DNA of 64,000 bases, taken from Nitrospira sp. ST-bin5 (GTDB taxonomy: Bacteria; Nitrospirota; Nitrospiria; Nitrospirales; Nitrospiraceae). The DNA is taken from positions 390,741-454,740 of the forward strand of contig MSXN01000007.1 of the NCBI GenBank assembly GCA_002083555.1. The letters are read 5' to 3'. Below, one piece after another: positions 44,305-52,138 of the stretch; within the stretch, counting starts at the first letter, position 1, and each line of letters begins with the position of its first letter. Made by a program: the position numbers and the translations under genes. The notes beneath the pieces are model-generated. The model was not told the DNA's origin. It made no database searches and saw nothing but the letters and a program-made list of their open reading frames with translations.

Positions 44305-44859
44305 TCAGGAGGCGATAAGTCCTGCTCCCAATGCCCGGGCCACTGCTTGGGTGCGGGACGTGACGTCCAGCTTCTCGAAGATGCCGCCGACGTGAAAACG
44401 AACGGTCCGTTCACTGAGCCCCAAGATTTTGGCGATCTCCCAATTGGTTTTTCCTTCTTTCATCCACAGTAAGACGGTGAGTTCCCTGGGAGACAGGTGG
44501 CAGGTGTTGCCGGGAACGTGAGGACGGTTTGGTTCAGCGTCGAGTCTGGTTTGAATTTTCGTAAGGCAGGAAAAGAGGTAGCGCACCAAACGGGGAGAAT
44601 ACTTTCCCCGCCGTGATGTCGTTTCAATCACATGGTTTTCGTTCGGAGTCTTGCGCCGTTTAAGCTTGGTGCCGGTAGCCTTGCGGCGCAGCTCGGACAG
44701 CGCGGTCATAATTCGCGCCATGTCCCCTTCCCTGTCCGCCTCAAGAATCTGGTGCATCAGAGATAAGGCTATCAGCAGTTCTTCTCGTGATAGTTCGCCA
44801 AAAACGTCGGTCACAAGGGCTTGAGTGCATGTATGTGAGAATGCCGGTTGGTGTTTCAT
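44305..44859 (-). CDS. LuxR-family transcriptional regulator without an autoinducer domain
   Basis: A 184-residue protein. The C-terminal HTH is clear: LSPRELTVLLWMKEGKTNWE followed by LGLSERTVRFHVGGIFEKL and the RTQAVARALGAGLI tail. The first 115 residues are helical with a basic stretch (KLKRRKTPNEN) and no receiver or AHL-binding domain. The EGKTNWEI core is shared with the LuxR-type protein at 49087, so the two regulators at either end of the cluster are related. It lies 41 bases downstream of the P450 gene on the same strand and is probably in the same operon. It might give feedback control of the cluster. Confidence 0.8.
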   Translation of the reverse strand: MKHQPAFSHTCTQALVTDVFGELSREELLIALSLMHQILEADREGDMARIMTALSELRRKATGTKLKRRKTPNENHVIETTSRRGKYSPRLVRYLFSCLTKIQTRLDAEPNRPHVPGNTCHLSPRELTVLLWMKEGKTNWEIAKILGLSERTVRFHVGGIFEKLDVTSRTQAVARALGAGLIAS

Positions 44860-44900
44860 GAGGCCTCTCGTTTCTGTGAATCAAACAGTTACAGGTGGTC

Positions 44901-46109
44901 CTAATTCGCGGCGCTGAAAATAAGGGGCAATTGCTGGTAGCCGAACACCACCAAGCTCGTAGACTGTCGGACAGCCGGTGCGCTTCCTCGCTCGAGGCGC
45001 GGGAATCGGTCGAGCAGTGTGTTGAGTGCAATGGATGCTTCGGCGCGGGCGAGAGGGGCGCCGAGGCAGTAATGGATTCCCGCTCCGAACGCGACGTGAT
45101 TGTGCAGCCCGCGGTCCAGCCGGAACTCGTCGGGATGGGGAAATTCCAAGGGGTCGCGATTGGCGGCACCGTAATACACAGATATTGTTGAGCCCGCAGG
45201 CAGCTTGATGCCGGAGAGTTCAGTGTCTCTTGTGGTGTTCCGGGGAAGGCGTTGAATGGGGCTCTCGAAGCGCAGCGTTTCGTCAATGACGGCATCGACC
45301 AGGCTTCGGTCTTCTCGGAGTTGTTTCCACAGCTCCGGCCGATCCGCAAGGATCCCCAGCATGTTGCCAAGAAGATTGGTCGTGGTTTCATTCCCTGCGA
45401 TGAGCAGGAGCATGCAGAAGCCAAGGATTTCCGCATCGTCGAGGGACTCTCCATCGACTTCTGCTTCCACTAGGGCGGTGATGAGGTCCTCTGCTCCGTG
45501 CTTTCGTCGTGCCACTGCCATGCGGCCGAAATAGGACGCCATTTCTTTATTGCTTACGGCACGGTCTTCCGGAGCCATCGAGCTAAAAGCCAGGAAGGCA
45601 TCGCTCCACCGCTTCAGCGTGAAATAATCTTCTCCGGGAATTCCCAACAACCTAGCAATAACCTTTACGGGGAGTGGAATGGCGAATGACGGGATCACGT
45701 CGATTTCACCCGACCCCATTTCATCCAGGAGCTCCATAGTGACGGCTTGAATCCAGGGTGTGAGTTCGTCGATGCGCTTCTGGGTAAAGGTTCTATTGAC
45801 CAGCCGACGAAAACGGGTGTGTCGGGGAGGATCGTCCTGAATTAACGCGAGTTTTGGCGCGATTTTCCCGGCCAGTGGATTTCGTCCGGAAGCGAAGGTG
45901 TCATGGTCTCTTAGGGCGCCGTATACGTCTTGGTACTTCATGAGTGCCCAGGCACGAATGGGCTCTTCAATTCCTGCCACTGTTCCAGCTGGCAGAAAGA
46001 TGTAATTGAGAGGTGAATGGTCTCGGAGTTCGCGGTAGTACGGATAGGGGTTCGCAATGACTTCCGGGCTCGATAGCCGGTCTGCATGTGCTATGGGTAA
46101 CGTAGTCAT
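44901..46109 (-). CDS. cytochrome P450
   Basis: A 402-residue soluble bacterial-type P450. The I-helix has LLIAGNETTTN (oxygen-activating Thr), the K-helix has ETLRF (ExxR), and the heme loop is FGAGIHYCLGAPLARAE with Cys348. The PRHTRFRRLVNRTF and ANRDPLEFPHPDEF stretches are those of the CYP107/CYP109-like class, usually fed by ferredoxin. No ferredoxin or reductase gene is next to it, so the redox partner must be encoded elsewhere. ATG 46109 has AGAGGA eight bases upstream. It would hydroxylate or otherwise oxidise a hydrophobic product, likely one made by the adjoining ketosynthase, which is inference. Confidence 0.92.
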   Translation of the reverse strand: MTTLPIAHADRLSSPEVIANPYPYYRELRDHSPLNYIFLPAGTVAGIEEPIRAWALMKYQDVYGALRDHDTFASGRNPLAGKIAPKLALIQDDPPRHTRFRRLVNRTFTQKRIDELTPWIQAVTMELLDEMGSGEIDVIPSFAIPLPVKVIARLLGIPGEDYFTLKRWSDAFLAFSSMAPEDRAVSNKEMASYFGRMAVARRKHGAEDLITALVEAEVDGESLDDAEILGFCMLLLIAGNETTTNLLGNMLGILADRPELWKQLREDRSLVDAVIDETLRFESPIQRLPRNTTRDTELSGIKLPAGSTISVYYGAANRDPLEFPHPDEFRLDRGLHNHVAFGAGIHYCLGAPLARAEASIALNTLLDRFPRLERGSAPAVRQSTSLVVFGYQQLPLIFSAAN

Positions 46110-46176
46110 CGTGTAGTCCTCTCGGTAAGAGTGGTCTTGAATCAAGCCTGCTTCTGTACAAGCTTGGGAGCATGGG

Positions 46177-47532
46177 TCATTGGATCAACCCGGCCTGCCG
46201 TGAATGAGCCAGTGCCGGAGCGACCAGACGCTCGTGGTACGTTGAGCCTGACTCTGACGCCAATATCGTGTCGCGCAATGCCGGAACATCGACTCGTGAG
46301 ACAGCGATGACAATGTTTTTCCCGCCAAATCCAAAACTATTGACCAACGCCCGCTGAAGGGTCTTCGATCGCCCCAACCCTGTTACATAGTCGAGATCAC
46401 ATTGTGGATCCGGGTGTGTGAGATGCAGTGTGGGGGGAATGAATTGATGTTGCAGGGCCAGAACTGTCCCGATTAGCTGAAACGCTCCGCTTGCGGCAAA
46501 CGCATGGCCGAGCGCCGATTTGAACGAGCTGACAGGAATTCGATACGCCGAAGATCCCATCGCCTTCTTGATGGCGATGGTTTCGATCAGATCCAATTCC
46601 ACTGTGCCAAGCCCGCAGGCATTGATGTAGTCCACTTCTTCGGGAAACCAATGGGCGGAAGCGACCGCGCGTTCGATGGCGCGACGATGCTCTTTGCCGG
46701 TCTCTTCTGGGCGGGCCATAGAGTGGGCATCGGTGGTAAAAGACCATCCCTCTAGTTCGGCATAGATTGGCGCCCCTCGCCGCTCTGCATGTTCCTGCTC
46801 TTCAAGAATGAAGCAGCCCGCACCCTCTCCGAGAACGATCCCGCATCGAGTTTGGTCAAATGGCCGGGGGAGATCGCGAATCGTTCCGCCTTGGTCTGGA
46901 GCCAGCGTACGTCCTGCATCCATTGCAGAGAAAATGGTGGGATGGAGCGGGGCTTCGGCTCCGCCGGCCACGACAATGTCCACGTCATGTGAACGAATCA
47001 GGTCATACGCACGGCCGATGGCATTTGCCGTGGAGGAACAGCCGATAGAGTAGGTTTCACATTCCCCATGTGTGCCCAAGGCGATGGAGACTTCCGCCGA
47101 CACGGCGTTGGGGAATGTCGTGGTCATCGTAAAGGGATTCGTATGTCTGTATTGCTTGGCCAGCATGGAATCGTGCGCTTCAAACGCTTCCTTTAAGCCA
47201 CCGACTGATGTGCCGAAGCAGACGCCGACTCGTTCTCTGTCTTCTTGCTCCAGGTCCAAGGCAGCGTTGCGTGTCGCCATCAATGCAGAAGCCACGGCAA
47301 ATTGTGAGACACGGCCCATGCGGCGTGCTTTCTTGGGATGAATAAAGTCGGTTGGATCGAAGTCGGTAATCTCTCCGGCCAGTGAGGCACCGAAAGGAGA
47401 GGTGTCGAAACTAGTGATAGGCTTAATGCCGGTTTCTCCCCGGCTTAAGAGGTGCCAAAACAGTTCAAGATCGCAGCCTAGAGGGGACACGACCCCTAAC
47501 CCTGTGATGACCACGCGTCGTTGGTTTCTCAT
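46177..47532 (-). CDS. FabF-like beta-ketoacyl synthase with altered catalytic triad
   Basis: A 451-residue condensing enzyme of the KAS II fold. The nucleophile is C165 in SIGCSSTANAIG. Of the two catalytic histidines, the first (NAHGTST in FabF) is replaced by Cys306 (DYINACGLGTVELD), while the second is kept (H343, FKSALGHAFAASG). The terminal NSFGFGGKN loop is intact. Family proteins join acyl-ACP and malonyl-ACP. Losing the first His could change decarboxylation or favour another acyl transfer, which needs testing. The gene overlaps the nitroreductase-like gene by 4 bases (ATGA), so they are co-translated. No ACP or other FAS genes are adjacent, so acyl carriers come from elsewhere. Confidence 0.88.
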   Translation of the reverse strand: MRNQRRVVITGLGVVSPLGCDLELFWHLLSRGETGIKPITSFDTSPFGASLAGEITDFDPTDFIHPKKARRMGRVSQFAVASALMATRNAALDLEQEDRERVGVCFGTSVGGLKEAFEAHDSMLAKQYRHTNPFTMTTTFPNAVSAEVSIALGTHGECETYSIGCSSTANAIGRAYDLIRSHDVDIVVAGGAEAPLHPTIFSAMDAGRTLAPDQGGTIRDLPRPFDQTRCGIVLGEGAGCFILEEQEHAERRGAPIYAELEGWSFTTDAHSMARPEETGKEHRRAIERAVASAHWFPEEVDYINACGLGTVELDLIETIAIKKAMGSSAYRIPVSSFKSALGHAFAASGAFQLIGTVLALQHQFIPPTLHLTHPDPQCDLDYVTGLGRSKTLQRALVNSFGFGGKNIVIAVSRVDVPALRDTILASESGSTYHERLVAPALAHSRQAGLIQ

Positions 47533-48857
47533 GAGAGCACCTCCTCGTGCATGGAGGACAAGCCAGCGTGTTCTTCAAGATGGCTTTGGTGCCAGGCCGT
47601 GAAATGTTCCCGGTGTGCTTGAGGAACCGATTCATTCGGATAGAACTTATCGTAGAACCCTGTGTCGATATGGTGGGCCTGAAAGGCGATGACGGTCTTG
47701 AACGCATCTACATGCGCAGGGAAGCGCCCGTAGGTGCGGGAGACATAGTTGCAAAACTGAATGACGGCTTCGATGGTTCTTTGCTCGTGAGGGGCAATTT
47801 GCGGGGCAGCCTGCCCAGCAGCCGTCTTCCATGGCGCATTGGCTGGATCGGAGTAGAGGCCCCCAATGCCGAACTTCGACTCCACGAGGCTCAGTACGGC
47901 ATCTTCGATTGATGTGGAAAACGGGGGGCAAGGACCTTCCCACACGCCTGCCAGCCCGACTGGGTTTGATCGAACGCCTGCAATAGGCGAGGCTTCAAAG
48001 GTGAAGCCGAGGCCTGAATAGATGTGCGGTTCAAGCCCTAAGAGATGCCGACCGCTGCCTACGCTTTGGATGCCCCCACCCAAGCCGATTGCCTGAGACA
48101 TGAGGAACAGGTTCTGGCAGACTAATCCTTGCTCTTGAAGCGCCGTATCGCTGATTGCAGCATCGAGATCTCGTAAGGTCATGACACGGTTCGAAGCAGG
48201 ATCGTCGTGGAGGTGTCCGCCTCGGCTCTGCCTGAATCGATCAAGTCCGCATCCTGCGTTCCCATTGTCAGTGTCGACGATGAAGTAGCCGAACTCTTCG
48301 CTGAGCAGAACTAGCAAGAGATTGAGGTACACGCGTGCGACTTCGGTCACCGGAACGACATACAAGGTGCCTGGACGGTTGGTGTACCACTGGTTGAATG
48401 ACAGCATGTATGGCGCCCGGCGAGGAATTTCCATTCGCTGCTGCTGTAACGTAATCAGCTCAGGTGGAATACCGCTTTCCGGATGGGTCACGCCAGCGGC
48501 AAAATACACGCCGTCGTCATCTGTCATGAATAGCTTGGTCGTATTGGCGGCGCAGGCGCTGGCCACGGTCCTGCCCTGAAAGTTCATGATCGCCATGCCT
48601 TGTCCGTCTTCCCGCCCCGGCCGGCGGGCGTACTGCATGTCGGCGAGATGCCGTCCTGTTTCCCCGACTCCGGCGTATAAGAGATGGTGAATTTCCTCGT
48701 GGCACAAGGGGATTGGAGGCATCGTACTTCGATAACGTAGCGGGCCTCCGGGTAGTTCCATCCCGCAACCAAATCGACGCGTTTTGCGCTGCTGAAGAAG
48801 CTCGAGCAGAGTATGTACTGCTACGGATTTAGCTATCTGGCATTCGGCTGTGGCCAT
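47529..48857 (-). CDS. nitroreductase-like (SagB-type?) protein of unknown function
   Basis: A 442-residue protein. The N-terminus has a nitroreductase-family pattern: LLELLQQRKTRRFG near residue 17-30, a PIPLCHEEIHHLLYAG helix, and later FLMSQAIGLGG, like the FMN-binding core. The family includes oxidases that make azoles or reduce nitro and ene groups. It is much larger than a simple nitroreductase, with long inserts, and key FMN residues cannot be confirmed by eye. The ATG has AAGGAGG six bases upstream. It is the first gene of the operon with the ketosynthase and P450 and lies 50 bases from a lux-box-like palindrome. The activity on a fatty-acid-like product is inference. Confidence 0.55.
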   Translation of the reverse strand: MATAECQIAKSVAVHTLLELLQQRKTRRFGCGMELPGGPLRYRSTMPPIPLCHEEIHHLLYAGVGETGRHLADMQYARRPGREDGQGMAIMNFQGRTVASACAANTTKLFMTDDDGVYFAAGVTHPESGIPPELITLQQQRMEIPRRAPYMLSFNQWYTNRPGTLYVVPVTEVARVYLNLLLVLLSEEFGYFIVDTDNGNAGCGLDRFRQSRGGHLHDDPASNRVMTLRDLDAAISDTALQEQGLVCQNLFLMSQAIGLGGGIQSVGSGRHLLGLEPHIYSGLGFTFEASPIAGVRSNPVGLAGVWEGPCPPFSTSIEDAVLSLVESKFGIGGLYSDPANAPWKTAAGQAAPQIAPHEQRTIEAVIQFCNYVSRTYGRFPAHVDAFKTVIAFQAHHIDTGFYDKFYPNESVPQAHREHFTAWHQSHLEEHAGLSSMHEEVLS

Positions 48858-48880
48858 GGGTGCCTCCTTGGTTTTTCGGA

Positions 48881-48886
48881 AGTGTA
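48881..48886 (-). promoter_or_regulatory. candidate -10 of the nitroreductase/ketosynthase/P450 operon
   Basis: On the minus strand TACACT matches the TATAAT pattern at four of six bases. Start of transcription would fall near 48874, which puts the centre of the lux-box-like palindrome about 43 bases upstream, the usual place for LuxR activation. No good -35 is present, as expected for an activator-dependent promoter. Confidence 0.4.
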
Positions 48887-48907
48887 GGGGAGATGAAAGA
48901 TGATTGG

Positions 48908-48927
48908 ACCTACCCGGTTGAGTAGGT
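48908..48927. promoter_or_regulatory. lux-box-like 20-base palindrome
   Basis: ACCTACCCGGTTGAGTAGGT has the ACCT...AGGT ends and 20-base length of LuxR-type binding sites; seven of ten paired positions are complementary. It lies between the LuxR gene at 49087 and the nitroreductase-like gene at 47529. It probably binds the LuxR-type protein encoded next to it, which is inference. Confidence 0.5.
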
Positions 48928-49086
48928 GATGCAAATCGGATTTGAAGTCGGAGATGGACTCTAGTGGCGTGTGGAGGAGGCTCGGTTCGGTACTATAAAT
49001 GAATAAGGGGGAACGGTCCTGGCTGATGGGTTGTCAGTCTCACGAGGCTAGAAGCAGTCAGAGGGAGCGAGAAGGAGAGCGGCAGT

Positions 49087-49875
49087 TTAGCGCTGGTTCG
49101 GGTCGTGAGAGGGAGGGAAAAGTATCTCACCTGATTGGCGTTGCCATTGAGCAATAGCAGCCCAGCGGTTTTCCACACCGCCAAGTTTTTGGTACACGTT
49201 CTTTAAATGAAATTTAACGGTATTCAAGCTCACGTGCAGGATGATCGAAATCTCCCAGTTTGTTTTGCCTTCCGCCACCCACCGCATGATTTCCGTTTCG
49301 CGGGCCGTTAACTCCACCCTGGTCGCTTGGGGATGAATTCCATCATTCCACGTCGTAGCCCGCATATATGCGAGATGAAAATGCGGCGCGAGGATTTGCA
49401 TCATCGTGCGCAACTTCCAGAGTAGCTTGCGGTCAAAATTGCTATACACGAACCATGTGCATTGACCGAGTACTCCGCGAACTCCGATCGACAGACAGGT
49501 CTTAATCCCAAAATCGAGCTTGAGGCTTGTCACTTCTCTTGGAATGACAAGCTCAGGGGAGTCCTCGCTCGAAACCAGGCTTGTGGGACTCGATTGCAAG
49601 AGCTGAATGGCAGGGTCGGCCGTATATCCTTGGGAGAGATATAGCTCGTGCAGCTCGGCATTGTAATTTGTGTGGGAAATCTGAAAGGCCTTGTGCTGAA
49701 GAGCATAGGCGCCACAAGCTGAAAATTGATAGGGAATCAACGAGCTCATTGCTGATGTCAGTTGCGGGAGATCAGCTCTCGTTTGTACCCCCCGGACCTG
49801 ATACATGATTTCAGCCAGATGCTGAAATTCTTTTCGAGAGGGATACTGAAGGCTTTCCGGGCCGCGAAAAATCAC
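49087..49875 (-). CDS. LuxR-family regulator with autoinducer-binding-like domain
   Basis: A protein of about 262 residues. The N-terminal 165 residues resemble the autoinducer-binding domain of LuxR/TraR: the Asp-Pro pair is present in GYTADPAIQLL and a DFGIKTCLSIGVRG strand follows. The usual Trp residues (near NYNAELHELYL and LVSSED) are replaced by Leu or Val, so the ligand may not be a standard acyl-homoserine lactone. The C-terminal HTH is clear (LTARETEIMRWVAEGKTNWE, LHVSLNTVKFHLKNVYQKL). GTG 49875 has AAAGGTGG upstream; another GTG at 49953 would add 26 residues. No luxI-type synthase is present in the window. It likely activates the adjacent operon through the lux-box-like site. Confidence 0.8.
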   Translation of the reverse strand: MIFRGPESLQYPSRKEFQHLAEIMYQVRGVQTRADLPQLTSAMSSLIPYQFSACGAYALQHKAFQISHTNYNAELHELYLSQGYTADPAIQLLQSSPTSLVSSEDSPELVIPREVTSLKLDFGIKTCLSIGVRGVLGQCTWFVYSNFDRKLLWKLRTMMQILAPHFHLAYMRATTWNDGIHPQATRVELTARETEIMRWVAEGKTNWEISIILHVSLNTVKFHLKNVYQKLGGVENRWAAIAQWQRQSGEILFPPSHDPNQR

Positions 49876-50190
49876 TGCACCACCTTTATGCTCTGCCAGC
49901 TGTTCTCTCTCCACCAACTGGTGGGGTGGAGAACGGGGGCATCGAGGAGACACGATAACGACGCATGCCGGGGAGTATCTTGCCCCCTTGCTGTAGGACT
50001 TGGGGGTGGATATAAGGCCGTTGAGTCCTCATACCATCATGACCACGAAGGGGGAGTTCAAAGGACCAGACGGCTCTAGTTAAGCACAATGGAAAGGATG
50101 AAATCCAGTTCGATCTATCGGGGTAGGGCCATTCGCGTCCCGAGTACAGGATCCCTTACTAGTGCAGGCCCCGGGGACGGGGCTTCGTGT
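49876..50190. other. 315-base gap between the LuxR gene and uvrC
   Basis: The part next to the LuxR start can be read as a 26-residue N-terminal extension from a GTG at 49953. The rest has no gene with coding support. It must contain the promoter of the LuxR gene and the uvrC 3' end, but no clear terminator or -35/-10 pair was found. Confidence 0.4.
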
Positions 50191-51996
50191 CTATGGCAAA
50201 GCGGAACGGAGCTTCGCGATGGTCTCTTCAGCCAATCCCGCTGCATGAAGGGCGGCATCCGTGGCCTGAGCGATCCCCTCCACACTCCCGAATTCCTTGA
50301 GCAGCTTGGTGCGGGTAATTTCGCCGACGCCGATGATCTGATCCAGCTTGGACGCGGTGAAGGCTTTGCCGCGGAGCTTGCGATGATAGGCGATCGCAAA
50401 CCGGTGGGCTTCGTCCCGGATACGTTGGACGAGGTGAGTGGCAGGGGCATTCGGCCTGAGCAGAATAGGATTCTTGCGGCCGGGGAGAAAGATCCGCTCG
50501 TCTTTTTCGCCGCGGGCCTTGGCCAGACCCATGATGGTTTGATCGTGATGACCCACCTGCTTCAGCCCTTCCATGGCGGCGGCCAGTTGGCCTAAGCCCC
50601 CGTCGATCAGGATCAGGTCCGGTCTGGCGAGCTGTTCCGAGTCTCCATACCGCCGGGCCACCACTTCCTGCATGCTTGCAAAATCGTTGGCGCCGATGAC
50701 CGTCTGGATTTTAAACCGACGATAATCCGACTTCTTCATATGGCCGTTTTCCCACACGACCATGGAGGCGACGGACTGATTGCCCATCGTATTGGAGATA
50801 TCGAATCCCTCAATGCGCCGGGGCGCTTTCTCCAGATGCAGCAGCCGCTTCAAGTCTTCAACGGCCTGCCGGTCGAGCGCTTCATCCCGCAGATGGTTGG
50901 CCGCCGAAGCCGCCGCATTTTCTTCGGCCAGCAGGACCAATTGGTGCTTCGTCCCCCGTTCCGGGGCGAGGACCTTCACGCCTGAGCCTCGTTTATCGCT
51001 CAGCCATTGCTCGATGAGTTCCGCGTCGGCGAGCGCGGTAGGTACGAGCAATTCTTTGGGCGGCTGACCGTCCTTGTTGTAAAACTGCTCAATGGCGGAC
51101 CGGACCAGATCTTCATCGCTGACATCGGCCGATTGCGGCCAGAAGAAATCCTTCCGTCCGATGAGCAGGCCGCCTCGGACAAACAGCAACTGCAGATCAA
51201 CCGCGGTGCCTTGTCGCGCCAGGCCGATCACATCCTGGTCGGTCGCCGCCGTTTGCGTGATGCGTTGCTTCTCCAGCGTGCGTTCGATCTTGAAGAGTCG
51301 ATCGCGCAACCGAGCCGCTTCTTCAAACTCCTCCCGTTCCGCGGCCGCTTCCATCTGCGAGCGAAGATCGTCCAGCAGTTCATGGTCGCGGCCTTCCAGG
51401 AACTGGCGCACCTGACCGACGATCTTGAGATAGTCCTCCTGCGATTGGTTTCCCGTACAGGGTGCCATGCAGCGCTTGATCTCGAATTCCAGACAGGCCC
51501 GTTCCGCGGTTCCGTCGATCTCGATGGTGCAGGTGGCGAGCGGGAACGATTTCTTAATGACCTTCAGGGTCTCGCGGAGCGCGCCGGCCGGCGTATAGGG
51601 GCCGTAGTAGAGGGCGCCGTCTTTTTGAACTCGCCGGACAATGGAGAGCCTTGGGAAACGGTCTTTGATCGGCAGACGGAGGTAGGGGTACTGCTTGTCG
51701 TCGCGCAGCACGACGTTGAAGCGCGGCCGGTGGCGCTTGATGAGATTGCTTTCGAGGATGAGGGCTTCCAGCTCCGAGCGGGTGACGATGGTTTCGAGAT
51801 CGGCAATCTGGCCGACGAGCAAGGTCGTTTTGGGAGAATGGTCGGCGCCGCGCTGAAAGTAGGACCGGACGCGGTCGGCCAGCGAGGCGGCTTTGCCGAC
51901 ATAGAGCAACTCACCGGACGCGTCTCGAAAGAGGTACACGCCCGGATGCTCTGGCAGGTGATCGAGTTTAGACTGGAGATCAGTCGCAGCAGGCAT
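50191..51996 (-). CDS. uvrC: excinuclease ABC subunit C
   Basis: UvrC makes both incisions in nucleotide excision repair. The 601-residue protein starts with the GIY-YIG domain (GVYLFRDASGELLYVGKAASL, residues 19-40), which makes the 3' cut. A UvrB-binding UVR motif follows near 205-235 (LEGRDHELL... AAEREEFEEAARLRD). The RNase-H-like 5' nuclease domain comes next (EGFDISNTMGNQSVASMV, ILIDGGLGQL), and the helix-hairpin-helix pair at the end (LDQIIGVGEITRTKLLKEFG). The length is normal. The ATG has no Shine-Dalgarno; the region upstream holds heptamer repeats. uvrA lies 36 kb away in the same window. Confidence 0.95.
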   Translation of the reverse strand: MPAATDLQSKLDHLPEHPGVYLFRDASGELLYVGKAASLADRVRSYFQRGADHSPKTTLLVGQIADLETIVTRSELEALILESNLIKRHRPRFNVVLRDDKQYPYLRLPIKDRFPRLSIVRRVQKDGALYYGPYTPAGALRETLKVIKKSFPLATCTIEIDGTAERACLEFEIKRCMAPCTGNQSQEDYLKIVGQVRQFLEGRDHELLDDLRSQMEAAAEREEFEEAARLRDRLFKIERTLEKQRITQTAATDQDVIGLARQGTAVDLQLLFVRGGLLIGRKDFFWPQSADVSDEDLVRSAIEQFYNKDGQPPKELLVPTALADAELIEQWLSDKRGSGVKVLAPERGTKHQLVLLAEENAAASAANHLRDEALDRQAVEDLKRLLHLEKAPRRIEGFDISNTMGNQSVASMVVWENGHMKKSDYRRFKIQTVIGANDFASMQEVVARRYGDSEQLARPDLILIDGGLGQLAAAMEGLKQVGHHDQTIMGLAKARGEKDERIFLPGRKNPILLRPNAPATHLVQRIRDEAHRFAIAYHRKLRGKAFTASKLDQIIGVGEITRTKLLKEFGSVEGIAQATDAALHAAGLAEETIAKLRSALP

Positions 51997-52003
51997 AGAG
52001 CGG

Positions 52004-52131
52004 TCAGCTTTCAGCTGTCAGCTTCAGTGTCGATCTGATTGGACCTTTGCCTCATCATACTACGGTGGGTAGATGAGGCGGGCAACTCGGCTTGAGATTC
52101 CAAAGCTGAGCGCTGACGGCTGATTGCTAAC
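52004..52131. repeat. inverted heptamer repeat arrays between uvrC and dapF
   Basis: Three 7-base units of the TCAGCTT type (52004-52024) face four units of the NGCTGAN type (52104-52131), which are its reverse complement. About 80 bases lie between the arrays. Such seven-base arrays are known as dispersed repeats in other bacterial groups. They could form a cruciform or a hairpin in the uvrC leader. Confidence 0.45.
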
Positions 52132-52138
52132 CGCGTGC

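Noticed and set aside
44305..49875. Search for an acyl-homoserine-lactone synthase next to the LuxR genes
   Set aside because: No LuxI-like frame was found in the cluster or elsewhere in the window.
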